A stretch of DNA of 38,281 nucleotides from a virus. The DNA lies in the IMG/VR virus record IMGVR_UViG_3300030339_000122, positions 1 to 38,281 of that record. One strand, 5' to 3'. The notes beneath the pieces are model-generated. The model worked only from the letters and a program-made list of their open reading frames with translations. It made no database searches and was not told the origin of the DNA. This document shows, piece after piece, positions 32,659 through 38,281 of this stretch; within the stretch, counting starts at the first letter, position 1, and every line of letters starts with the position of its first letter. The translations under genes were made by a program, and so were the position numbers.

Positions 32659-33027
32659 ATGGTGGACTATTCATATTTAGGAAATATCAGCGGTATTATT
32701 ATACTTGCTTCATTATTTCTTAAATATATATCTAGTAAAGATAAATCACAGGAATTACGTGATGAAAAGTTTGTAACAGCAATTGATACCATGGCTCGAA
32801 CGCATAGAGATGTTGCCATATCCAATAAAGAAATTGCTAAATATACAAAACAAGGGAATGAAGAAGCCAAAGAACGAAACGGCCACTTAGCAGAACTTCA
32901 ACTTGAAGGAAAATCTGCAAGTAATGCAAATGCTATTGCCATACTTGAAGCAGTAAAAGAAATTAAAACACAACATGTTTCAGTTCAAAACGTCGATAAG
33001 CAAACTATTAAAGAGGAGATTAAATAA
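32659..33027 (+). CDS. membrane-anchored coiled-coil protein of lysis cassette (122 aa)
   Basis: N-terminal span ISGIIILASLFLKYI (about residues 10-24), then a charged helical tail (ELRDEKFVTAIDTMARTHRDVAISNKEIAKYTKQGNEEAKERNGHLAELQLEG). Resembles small holin-like or Rz/spanin-like anchors beside an endolysin. It lies directly upstream of the endolysin gene. Confidence 0.6.
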   Translation: MVDYSYLGNISGIIILASLFLKYISSKDKSQELRDEKFVTAIDTMARTHRDVAISNKEIAKYTKQGNEEAKERNGHLAELQLEGKSASNANAIAILEAVKEIKTQHVSVQNVDKQTIKEEIK

Positions 33028-33029
33028 CA

Positions 33030-33835
33030 TGGGTAAATACATACAAGTTCGTGGTGCAGATACAGGGATTACATATACAGGCGGTTGGTGTTTAAAAGCC
33101 GTTGCTGACGCTTTTGGAACCCCTCACATCTTTCCTACTGCCACAGCAGACTGGTTAAGCGGAGAACACAACGGTGATACTTCTTTAGGAAACCATAACG
33201 GTCAAACCCCACCCGATGGTGTACAGGTTCCCGTATACTTATCATTAAGTAAAGTACCAGCAGGTGATGTTGCTATTTCTCTAGGCGACGGAAGAATAGC
33301 AGCTGCTGCACAATCGGGCACACACAAGGGTCTTTATATCTATGGCTCATTACAGGCATACATTAATGACTATTCTCGTTATAATGGCGGTGCTACATAT
33401 CTTGGATGGAGCGAGGGTACTGAAAATACTCGAGTCGTTTCATACCAACCAGATATTACCACTCAAGATTTAACCCAAACTGACGCTATTCCATTCATGG
33501 AAGAAACTCAAGAAGATTCATTCTTACCCGTTGGGCAGTCTAAAACAGTTCAAGTAGGCATTGACGGTTCACATACCATTGTTACTCGCATAACCTATTC
33601 AGACGGTTCTCAGACAGGTTCTACGGTACTTTCAGATACTACTGTTCCAGCAGTTCCACATATTGTTGCAAATGGTACACAAGTTCCAGTAACTATACCC
33701 GACCCTACCGTACCTGTTGAGCATCCAGTTAACCCGACGCCACCAGTTCCACCAAAGTTACCAGCTGGATTTTGGCAAGCCATCATTGATTTCATCACTT
33801 TTATAGTAAAAAACGTAATTTTAGGAGTTAAATAA
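33030..33835 (+). CDS. endolysin, CHAP/NlpC-P60-like peptidase
   Basis: GAGGAG sets the start MGKYIQVRGADTGITYTGGWCLKAVADAFG. The Cys in GGWCLKAV aligns with the catalytic Cys of NlpC/CHAP-type phage lysins; PAGDVAISLGDGRIAAA (usually GHVAI) and TYLGWSEGTENTRVV match this lysin subgroup, though the usual catalytic His in GHVAI is an Asp here and THKG may supply it. A middle linker and Pro-rich stretch precede a C-terminal hydrophobic helix (WQAIIDFITFIVKNVILGVK), unusual for an endolysin and possibly membrane-active. It would cleave peptide bonds in the cell wall at lysis. Confidence 0.75.
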
Positions 33836-33836
33836 T

Positions 33837-33998
33837 ATGAACCTCGCACAATATAATAAGCTCATTGTATTTGTTATCACTGCAATTCTTACATTAGTAC
33901 CGGCTTTCTGGCCTGACCTACCATCTTGGTGGCAAGCTATTGTGCTTCTTGCCGGTGCGTATGGTATTTATAGGGTTCCCAATATTACAATTAAATAG
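33837..33998 (+). CDS. holin-like two-span membrane protein (53 aa)
   Basis: AGGAG in TTAGGAGTT precedes it. Two spans (LIVFVITAILTLVPAFW and WWQAIVLLAGAYGIYRV) joined by PDLPS give the typical small phage holin hairpin; holins control the time of lysis by opening the membrane. Next to the endolysin gene. Confidence 0.75.
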   Translation: MNLAQYNKLIVFVITAILTLVPAFWPDLPSWWQAIVLLAGAYGIYRVPNITIK

Positions 33999-34133
33999 AT
34001 GAGTGACTTTACCCGAATTTCTAAAAGTATTCAAAAGCTTATAGATGAAGCGAAGGAACGTCGTAAGCCTAAAATTGTGCAATATTGGCATAAATTACTA
34101 AAAAGACTAGCAAAGATGAATAAGAAAAGCTAA
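33999..34133 (+). CDS. small basic protein after holin (44 aa)
   Basis: Starts immediately after the holin stop. Very basic helix (SIQKLIDEAKERRKPKIVQYWHKLLKRLAKMNKKS). Possibly an amphipathic lysis accessory. Followed by a gap of about 115 bases that holds a terminator and a promoter. Confidence 0.5.
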   Translation: MSDFTRISKSIQKLIDEAKERRKPKIVQYWHKLLKRLAKMNKKS

Positions 34134-34186
34134 TATTTAGAAGCCCCTATTTACATTATTAACTTGTGGTAATTAGCAAAATAATA

Positions 34187-34212
34187 ACCCACGTACATGC
34201 GTGGGTATTTTG
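34187..34212 (+). terminator. intrinsic terminator after lysis genes
   Basis: ACCCACG pairs with CGTGGGT over a TACATG loop, followed by ATTTTGTTATT. It ends the lysis transcript. Confidence 0.7.
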
Positions 34213-34215
34213 TTA

Positions 34216-34250
34216 TTGTGCTTATTCTTTACTTAGTTTATTATTGACGC
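34216..34250 (+). promoter_or_regulatory. leaderless promoter
   Basis: TTGTGC, 17 bp, TATTAT (34239-34244), then exactly 6 nt to ATG 34251. No ribosome site. Confidence 0.6.
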
Positions 34251-34436
34251 ATGAACAGTCTTGAAAATATGTCAAGTCGCGAACTTATCAACCTCCAAAC
34301 AGAGGCTAATAATGGTGGGGATTATGAGCTAGCTCGCCAAGTTATTGATAGGGAACTACTCCGTCGCAGCCTGGCCATACAAGCACTCAGTGTTGTTAAT
34401 ACCCCGGCCTGGGACATGCTTGAGGGTACAAACTAG
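34251..34436 (+). CDS. hypothetical protein (61 aa)
   Basis: Helical (NMSSRELINLQTEANNGGDYELARQVIDRELLRRSLAIQALSVV). First gene of the last rightward small-gene operon, likely translated from a leaderless mRNA. Unknown. Confidence 0.6.
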   Translation: MNSLENMSSRELINLQTEANNGGDYELARQVIDRELLRRSLAIQALSVVNTPAWDMLEGTN

Positions 34437-34437
34437 C

Positions 34438-34833
34438 ATGGAAAAGCCGTGGCCTTCTCGACACGGTATTGCGCTACGTATTGAAGAACTACACCTACCC
34501 GAATCCCGGCTTGACCTTAGCAACCCCAATAATATTAATAATCATCACTACGGTCATGCCCGACGGTGGTTTTCTCGTTTGGCAATTTTACAGACTTTCC
34601 GTGATTTAGACCGTGAACAACAACAAATCCCGATTGATACGCATGTTCTTGGTCATAAACTATTCAGTCCCCCAATGATGCCGACCCCTGAACAAGCCTT
34701 AAGTAACGTAATGGACGCCTACGAACAAGATGAACTATTACGCTATGGGAGTGCCCGCAATCCTAAGTACGAACCTATTACCTCGCACTTAATAGACCAA
34801 CTTGTTCATGAATACAATGGACTACGAGCATGA
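34438..34833 (+). CDS. hypothetical protein (131 aa)
   Basis: Starts MEKPWPSRHGIALRIEELHLPESRLDLSNPNNINNHHYGHARRWFSRLAIL, one base after the previous stop, with GAGGG somewhat far upstream. His/Asn-rich middle could bind metal. The HHxxHARRWF block suggests a conserved phage family that I do not recognise. Confidence 0.6.
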   Translation: MEKPWPSRHGIALRIEELHLPESRLDLSNPNNINNHHYGHARRWFSRLAILQTFRDLDREQQQIPIDTHVLGHKLFSPPMMPTPEQALSNVMDAYEQDELLRYGSARNPKYEPITSHLIDQLVHEYNGLRA

Positions 34834-34973
34834 GCCACGAATTTGAACTACAAGAGGCAACTGAAGAGTTGTATGAAGCCTCGTTAGAACTTAACAAAGC
34901 TAGTGAGCGCTATAACCAAGCTATCTTGGCTCGCATTGCGCTACGGACAATTATTAATCAGGAGAACCACTAA
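34830..34973 (+). CDS. small acidic coiled-coil protein (47 aa)
   Basis: ATGA overlap at the start and TAATG overlap at the end. Helical (ELQEATEELYEASLELNKASERYNQAILARIALR). Unknown. Confidence 0.5.
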   Translation: MSHEFELQEATEELYEASLELNKASERYNQAILARIALRTIINQENH

Positions 34974-35185
34974 TGGAGTTTATTCACGATACCCCGTACA
35001 ACAAACATGAACACAATCATCTTGAATGGACAGATGAACAACTAAGCAATGAAGCGGCCCTATGTGAGCTTTTGCTTGATAAATGGCAAGTAAGTGAGGA
35101 ACGACGCAAACAACTTGGCAAACGCGCTCTACTCACGCGAGAAGAGATCATAAACCGCTATGGTGAACGTTACCAAGAAAGTTAG
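34973..35185 (+). CDS. hypothetical protein (70 aa)
   Basis: GGAG precedes the overlapping start. Starts MEFIHDTPYNKHEHNHLEW (His-rich), then a charged helix. It overlaps the next open frame by 26 nt if the longer start there is used. Confidence 0.55.
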   Translation: MEFIHDTPYNKHEHNHLEWTDEQLSNEAALCELLLDKWQVSEERRKQLGKRALLTREEIINRYGERYQES

Positions 35186-35522
35186 AGTTAATATGGAACA
35201 AGAACCTAGTTTTACGGTTGAAATTAACGATAAGAAATATGAGCTATCCCAGAGCAATACGACGCTCTATCGCCATTTAGGAGCTAAGGCACTTGACCAT
35301 TTCTTTTTAAAAATTGGTGAAACAGAAACCACCATAACTGGTACCCGTTTCTTCCGTGAAATATTTGCAGAAGATTCTTTTGATACTACCTCTAATTACA
35401 TGCTACAAAAAGGTTATGAAGCTCACTTAAATATCCACGAACCAGGCGAGGATGATATGGAAGCCTATATTCGCTTTAGTAACCGAAGCGAAGAAACACC
35501 CGACTGGCTTCCCGAAGCTTAA
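35160..35522 (+). CDS. hypothetical protein (120 aa; or 109 aa from 35193)
   Basis: The start at 35160 has GAAGAG upstream. MEQEPSFTVEINDKKYELSQ at 35193 is an alternative start that avoids overlap. Beta-rich and acidic (YRHLGAKALDHFFLKIGETETTITGTRFFREIFAE, ending PDWLPEA). Last protein gene before the 1.4-kb noncoding region. Confidence 0.55.
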   Translation: MVNVTKKVRVNMEQEPSFTVEINDKKYELSQSNTTLYRHLGAKALDHFFLKIGETETTITGTRFFREIFAEDSFDTTSNYMLQKGYEAHLNIHEPGEDDMEAYIRFSNRSEETPDWLPEA

Positions 35523-35555
35523 AAGGGGCGGTTACACTGGTCAAAAACCGCCCCT
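35521..35555 (-). terminator. leftward terminator of RNA E
   Basis: A perfect 10-bp stem AGGGGCGGTT/AACCGCCCCT (35524-35533 with 35546-35555) is followed by TTTT in the leftward reading. On the rightward strand there is no T run, though it may still slow the late transcript. Confidence 0.65.
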
Positions 35556-35700
35556 CTACACTAATCACGCGTTATGACAATATAAAAAAGCATTCATTGG
35601 GCCGTAAATCTTCCTTATGCAACCAAGTGGTTAATGTCATACTACCTCCCTACGCCGAAGTAAACAGCGGTACACTTGCACCCTACAAGCTAGTTAATAG

Positions 35701-35774
35701 TATATTTTAGTATTGATAGTCTGAATGTTAGGTATTTCACATAAAAACAATAAAATAAACTTATATTTTAGTAT
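35701..35774. repeat. pair of 13-bp AT-rich direct repeats
   Basis: TATATTTTAGTAT occurs at 35701-35713 and 35762-35774 in the AT-richest part of the noncoding region. It could be a replication or binding site, or part of the 3' end of RNA E. Nothing decides between these. Confidence 0.4.
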
Positions 35775-36333
35775 ACCTTTAATAGTCCCTATTTTTTGAA
35801 CGTAACCGCTCAGGGGGACTCTGACATGTGCGAGGTGTTCAATTCATGGAGCGATGCTCTTGGACATTGATAAGCCTTGCTGTTGTGTATTCCCCTGTTC
35901 TGGTAGCGACATCAATGTCGGAACCAAATGGGTATTGAAGGTATGTGAGAGGGTACTGGTGTGTTGTCGCTTCACTCCCACTCTACGAATTTGGCTTGCG
36001 GACTGGATACCGTTGTCCTACCGTGTTACTCAGGATTGCTCCTTTTAGTAGTTCCCCCACAGTTACCTTCAATTGTTATAGACAGAAATGGAGCTGGGCG
36101 ACTGTGTGAGGTAAGGATTTCATAATCGCTAATGTTGCGATTATTGCTAGCTTTCCCGCCTCAGAGTAAGCACTCCCCATTGCCATCTATAACTATACTT
36201 AATTGTTAAGGTAAAAGTGGTCATTGACGCACCTCCTGTACCACAAGCCGTACAGGTAGCCATGTTCCTTTTATTTACTTGGCTCTTTTACGTCCCCAAG
36301 TCGGTGCAGGAAACCGTCCCTAGACTGAACATA

Positions 36334-36458
36334 AGAAAAACGCCCGGTTAGGGGCGTTCCATAGTCATCTGTCATATATTATTATAGACAAGATTAATAA
36401 GAATGCAAGCCCCTACGCTTGTTTTAATAGCAAGTCATTTTTGACAGATGACGAGCTA
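36334..36458 (-). ncRNA. small RNA D
   Basis: Consensus-like promoter TTGTAA, 17 bp, TATAAT (36465-36493) gives a start near 36458. The RNA of about 125 nt has a perfect 11-bp stem (36442-36452 with 36364-36374) enclosing a hairpin CAAGC/GCTTG. It ends with terminator AACGCCC/GGGCGTT plus five U at 36336-36358. The promoter of RNA E lies in its central loop region. Confidence 0.65.
36336..36358 (-). terminator. leftward terminator of RNA D
   Basis: 7-bp GC-rich stem (36339-36345 with 36352-36358) and TTTTTCTT in the leftward reading only. It also lies in the first 40 nt of the proposed RNA E transcript, repeating the promoter-hairpin order of the late genes. Confidence 0.7.
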
Positions 36459-36464
36459 CGTAGA

Positions 36465-36493
36465 ATTATAAACCTAAAGCATAATGATTACAA
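36465..36493 (-). promoter_or_regulatory. promoter of small RNA D
   Basis: TTGTAA, 17 bp, TATAAT, leftward. One of the best sigma70-type matches in the window, with no leftward protein gene downstream. Confidence 0.7.
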
Positions 36494-36496
36494 TAA

Positions 36497-36576
36497 GAAA
36501 ATCACCGCTTCCTAACAACAATGGGGACAGCGGTGATAAAACTTGGAGGGTATATTGGTCAGGTGCGTAACCAATG
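36497..36576 (-). ncRNA. small RNA C with exposed CCCUCC
   Basis: Promoter TTGTTG (36606-36611), 18 bp, TATTAT (36582-36587) overlaps the AGGCAT motif region. The RNA of about 80 nt has hairpin ATTGGT/ACCAAT (36570-36575 with 36554-36559), a single-stranded linker containing CCCUCC (36545-36550), and a terminator with a 19-nt loop containing UCCCC. Exposed CCUCC could pair with Shine-Dalgarno sequences. Confidence 0.6.
36498..36537 (-). terminator. leftward terminator of RNA C
   Basis: Perfect 9-bp stem ATCACCGCT/AGCGGTGAT (36501-36509 with 36529-36537), then TTTTCTTATT leftward. Rightward it is followed by AAAACTTGG, not a T run. Confidence 0.65.
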
Positions 36577-36598
36577 CCTACATAATAACATAAGCAAT

Positions 36599-36628
36599 GA
36601 AAAAACAACAAGCTCGAAAGCCTGTTGT
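36599..36628 (-). terminator. leftward terminator of RNA B
   Basis: Stem ACAACAGGCT/AGCTTGTTGT with a UUCG loop is fully paired leftward thanks to one G-U; the rightward strand has an A-C mismatch there. Six T follow leftward. This settles the direction. Confidence 0.75.
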
Positions 36629-36732
36629 AATGTTTGTTTAAGAGTGTACCCATTCATATGAAAGGTGAGTATATATGAAACCTAAGGTGCGTTGCTTGAC
36701 AGGTTCCGGATTGCTTACCGGTATCAAGTAAT
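36599..36732 (-). ncRNA. small RNA B
   Basis: Promoter TTGTAA (36762-36767), 17 bp, TATTAT (36739-36744), start near 36732. The RNA of about 134 nt has a 5' stem CTTGA/TCAAG around a CCGG hairpin, an AU-rich middle, and a terminator with UUCG in its loop. No ribosome site plus open frame was found in it. Confidence 0.55.
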
Positions 36733-36774
36733 AAGCTAATAATACGCTTACGGTTGTTTAATTACAAGAAGAAA

Positions 36775-36808
36775 AAGAAAAACCGCAGACGGTGGGCGAA
36801 CTGCGGTT
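36775..36808 (-). terminator. leftward terminator of RNA A
   Basis: Perfect 8-bp stem AACCGCAG/CTGCGGTT (36781-36788 with 36801-36808) followed leftward by TTTCTTTTTCTT. Confidence 0.7.
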
Positions 36809-36884
36809 AATCTCATCGGGGTGAAAGGACTAAGTAGCATAAAGACACTACAAAAGCTCCCGATATATTCCTATCATAACAGAT
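36775..36884 (-). ncRNA. small RNA A (weak promoter)
   Basis: A leftward TATAAT (36890-36895) with no good -35 would start a transcript of about 110 nt. It has a CGGG/CCCG helix enclosing GTAG/CTAC and ends in a strong terminator. It is the first member of the leftward array. Confidence 0.4.
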
Positions 36885-36916
36885 GAGAGATTATAGCGCA
36901 ATTATTCCTAAAAGCC

Positions 36917-36945
36917 TTTCTTTTTTTGCACGACCGTGATATTAT
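36917..36945 (+). promoter_or_regulatory. early promoter P3 with palindromic operator block
   Basis: Weak -35 TTTCTT, 17 bp, TATTAT with extended TGA. The block GCACGACCGTGATATTAT (36928-36945) is identical to P1 and P2. Leader with GAAAGGAC leads to the recT start at 36979. Confidence 0.8.
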
Positions 36946-36978
36946 AGATACATAACAAAGTTCAAGAAAGGACTATAA

Positions 36979-37908
36979 ATGCCAACACTAGTCGAAGTAA
37001 AAGATGAAATTAAAGAATCACTTGTAGATATAAATAAATCGTTTGTAGATAAGTTTTTGTCTTACTACGACGATTCTGCCCGAGCAGAGCAAGGTAAAAA
37101 TAGCAAAGGCTATGATAAGCCTAAAACAGTAAGTTCACAGCCGGTAGAGGTATTGTCTGGGTTAGTTAAAAAATTCCATAACCTTGGATTACCAATAGAC
37201 GGTGTAAATGTCGTTATCACTGGTAAGAATATGGCTATGGTTACGTATAACGGTTATAAGAATAAGGTACTTGAAACCTACCCAGAAACAGAGTTTGATG
37301 TACAGCTGATACGAGAAGGCGATACCTATAGCTTTGCAAAAGAAAGCGGTTCGGTGATTTACTCTCACAATATCAGCGACCCATTCGCAGATAGCGAACC
37401 TAAAATTATCGGTGCGTACTGTGTTATTAAGAACAAGCGGGGTGAATTTCTTGAAACCTTGAATATGAACGATTACAAAGAAATGAAAAGCGGTAGCAAA
37501 CAATCTGCTTTATGGGATAAATGGGCAAGTGAGTTTTGGCTTAAATCGGTTATTAAACGTGCTTGTAAACGCCACTTTAATGATATTGTTTCTGATATTG
37601 ATAAAGTTGACAACGAAGATTTTGGTTTATCTGATGAGATAGTAGACAGAAGCACACCAACTGAGAAATGGGTGCCACGTTCGGATGAACCTATGAGCGA
37701 ACAGCAAAAAGAAATCCTTGACAACCAACTACGTCAACGAAGCATTACGACCGATGACGAAAAGAATAACTGGATGTGGGACAACTATGGTGCTGGATAT
37801 GATTTACTTACCGAGGAACAAGCCGCAGCCGTTATAAGTGACCTACAGGCTGAATATAAAGAAGGACTAGCTAATACAAAGCAAGTTAGAGATAGGTCAA
37901 AAGAATAA
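36979..37908 (+). CDS. recT: RecT-family single-strand annealing protein
   Basis: It binds single-stranded DNA and anneals complementary strands in phage recombination and possibly in replication by recombination. The 309 residues contain the RecT pattern: EVLSGLVKKFHNLGLPIDG, the GAYCVIKNKRGEFLETLNMNDYKEMKSGSKQSALWDKWASEFWLKSVIKRACKRHF block (a conserved MxxKTxxRRxxK-like helix), and an acidic C-terminal tail with SEQQKEILDNQLRQRSITTDDEKNNWMWDNYG. First gene of the early operon behind P3. No RecE/YqaJ exonuclease is present. Confidence 0.8.
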   Translation: MPTLVEVKDEIKESLVDINKSFVDKFLSYYDDSARAEQGKNSKGYDKPKTVSSQPVEVLSGLVKKFHNLGLPIDGVNVVITGKNMAMVTYNGYKNKVLETYPETEFDVQLIREGDTYSFAKESGSVIYSHNISDPFADSEPKIIGAYCVIKNKRGEFLETLNMNDYKEMKSGSKQSALWDKWASEFWLKSVIKRACKRHFNDIVSDIDKVDNEDFGLSDEIVDRSTPTEKWVPRSDEPMSEQQKEILDNQLRQRSITTDDEKNNWMWDNYGAGYDLLTEEQAAAVISDLQAEYKEGLANTKQVRDRSKE

Positions 37909-37929
37909 TGATTAATAAAGGAGAACAGC

Positions 37930-38281
37930 ATGAATAAGCTTTTTAAAGATTTTAACTGGAAGAAGGGTAATTTTAATGAAGCACAAAAAGCGTTTGTTGA
38001 AGAATACGGGCAAAACCAAATAAACATATACCTCAATGGTAAAACTAATAAAGAAATAGCAGAAAAACACTTAAAGGCTGTTTATAAACAATTAGGGAAA
38101 CAAGACCCTAAGGTTACTTGGTATGATTCACCTGAACATCTCGCCAAAACCGTGTGGGCTTCCGTGGGGGATTCCGTGAGGGCTTCCGTGAGGGCTTCCG
38201 TGGGGGATTCCGTGTGGGCTTCCGTGAGGGCTTCCGTGGGGGATTCCGTGAGGGCTTCCGTGGGGGATTCCGTGAGGGCTT
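37930..38281 (+). CDS. DUF6745-like repeat protein, N-terminal part
   Basis: AAAGGAG precedes the start [22 protein letters not shown]. After 77 residues (to TVWA) come ten 12-bp repeat units encoding S-V-G-D, S-V-R-A or S-V-W-A. The gene runs off the end and continues in frame at base 1. The N-terminal part ([27 protein letters not shown]) looks helical. See the entry at 1-728 for the other part. Confidence 0.75.
   Translation, partial: MNKLFKDFNWKKGNFNEAQKAFVEEYGQNQINIYLNGKTNKEIAEKHLKAVYKQLGKQDPKVTWYDSPEHLAKTVWASVGDSVRASVRASVGDSVWASVRASVGDSVRASVGDSVRA
38161..38281 (+). repeat. 12-bp coding minisatellite
   Basis: Ten tandem units of TCCGTG(G/A/T)GGG(A/C)T, each one tetrapeptide; six more stand at 1-71. 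The last 48 bases equal the first 48. The number of units across the join is uncertain by four. Confidence 0.85.

Larger units (their letters stand above)
35521..36374 (-). ncRNA. large ornate leftward RNA (RNA E)
   Basis: No convincing open frame lies here. A leftward promoter (TTGCAT at 36403-36408, 16 bp, TATAAT at 36381-36386) and a leftward terminator (35521-35555) frame it. Perfect pairings inside include 35934-35943/36064-36073 (extended by 35944-35947/36058-36061), 36075-36082/36186-36193 with 36087-36091/36177-36181, 36122-36129/36137-36144, 36211-36217/36285-36291, 36235-36241/36250-36256, and 35907-35911/35916-35920. A closing helix can form between 35810-35819 and 36316-36328. This density of nested helices over 520 nt recalls the giant phage RNAs GOLLD and ROOL. 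Strand is inferred from promoter and terminator; G-U evidence inside is mixed. About 290 nt of 3' part is AT-rich. Confidence 0.55.

Noticed and set aside
35854-36048. A 64-residue rightward open frame
   Set aside because: No ribosome site, odd composition with many Cys and Trp, and it lies across strong RNA helices.
36334-36808. A CRISPR array, because of regularly spaced hairpins
   Set aside because: The hairpin sequences are unrelated to one another and spacing is irregular; there is no repeated direct repeat and no cas gene.

Overview
The window is a dsDNA phage genome of about 38 kb, apparently complete. Its two ends fall inside one gene. Bases 1-48 are identical to 38234-38281, and a 12-bp minisatellite reading frame continues across the junction, so the molecule is probably circularly permuted or was circularised during assembly. 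There is no integrase, repressor, DNA polymerase, helicase or RNA polymerase, so the phage must lean heavily on its host. The genes end in ordinary TAA/TAG/TGA stops with many ATGA overlaps (genetic code 11) and carry AAGGAG-type ribosome sites. Short-tail virion genes without a tape measure suggest a podovirus. The host cannot be named from sequence; an uncultured bacterium is likely.

Layout. (1) The early block starts at a promoter near 36.92-36.95 kb, runs through a RecT-family annealing protein and a DUF6745-like repeat protein, crosses the ends, and continues to a MT-A70 DNA methyltransferase and a NinG-like recombination protein at 2.7 kb. (2) At 2.75-4.1 kb sits a structured-RNA region around a membrane protein and a lysozyme-like enzyme: twin covarying hairpins, then a roughly 350-nt folded RNA with its own terminator. 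(3) At 4.1-8.5 kb is a dense operon of small hypothetical proteins, one intact HNH endonuclease gene and one broken one. (4) At 8.5-29.6 kb is the late block: TerS, TerL, Com-like zinc protein, portal, scaffold, major capsid, decoration or fibre proteins, a duplicated tail-fibre pair, head-tail adaptor, tail hub or nozzle, and ejection proteins, with three free-standing HNH genes inserted. (5) At 29.6-32.4 kb is a leftward operon encoding GroES, GroEL and four small proteins. (6) At 32.4-35.5 kb is the rightward lysis cassette (small membrane protein, CHAP/NlpC-like endolysin, holin) plus small genes. (7) At 35.5-36.9 kb lies 1.4 kb without a convincing protein gene. I read it as a leftward array of small RNAs, each with a terminator and most with a sigma70-type promoter, followed by a large ornate RNA of roughly 500-850 nt.

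Regulation is unusually legible. Three early promoters share an 18-bp block containing the palindrome CACG-AC-CGTG. Six late or lysis genes have the order promoter, AGGCA(T) start-region motif, terminator-like hairpin, Shine-Dalgarno, gene. Five genes (three HNH genes, groES and one lysis-region gene) have a -10 element exactly 6 nt before ATG and should make leaderless mRNAs. The most novel material is the noncoding RNA: the leftward array, the large RNA, the twin hairpins at 2.9-3.1 kb and the folded RNA at 3.74-4.1 kb.
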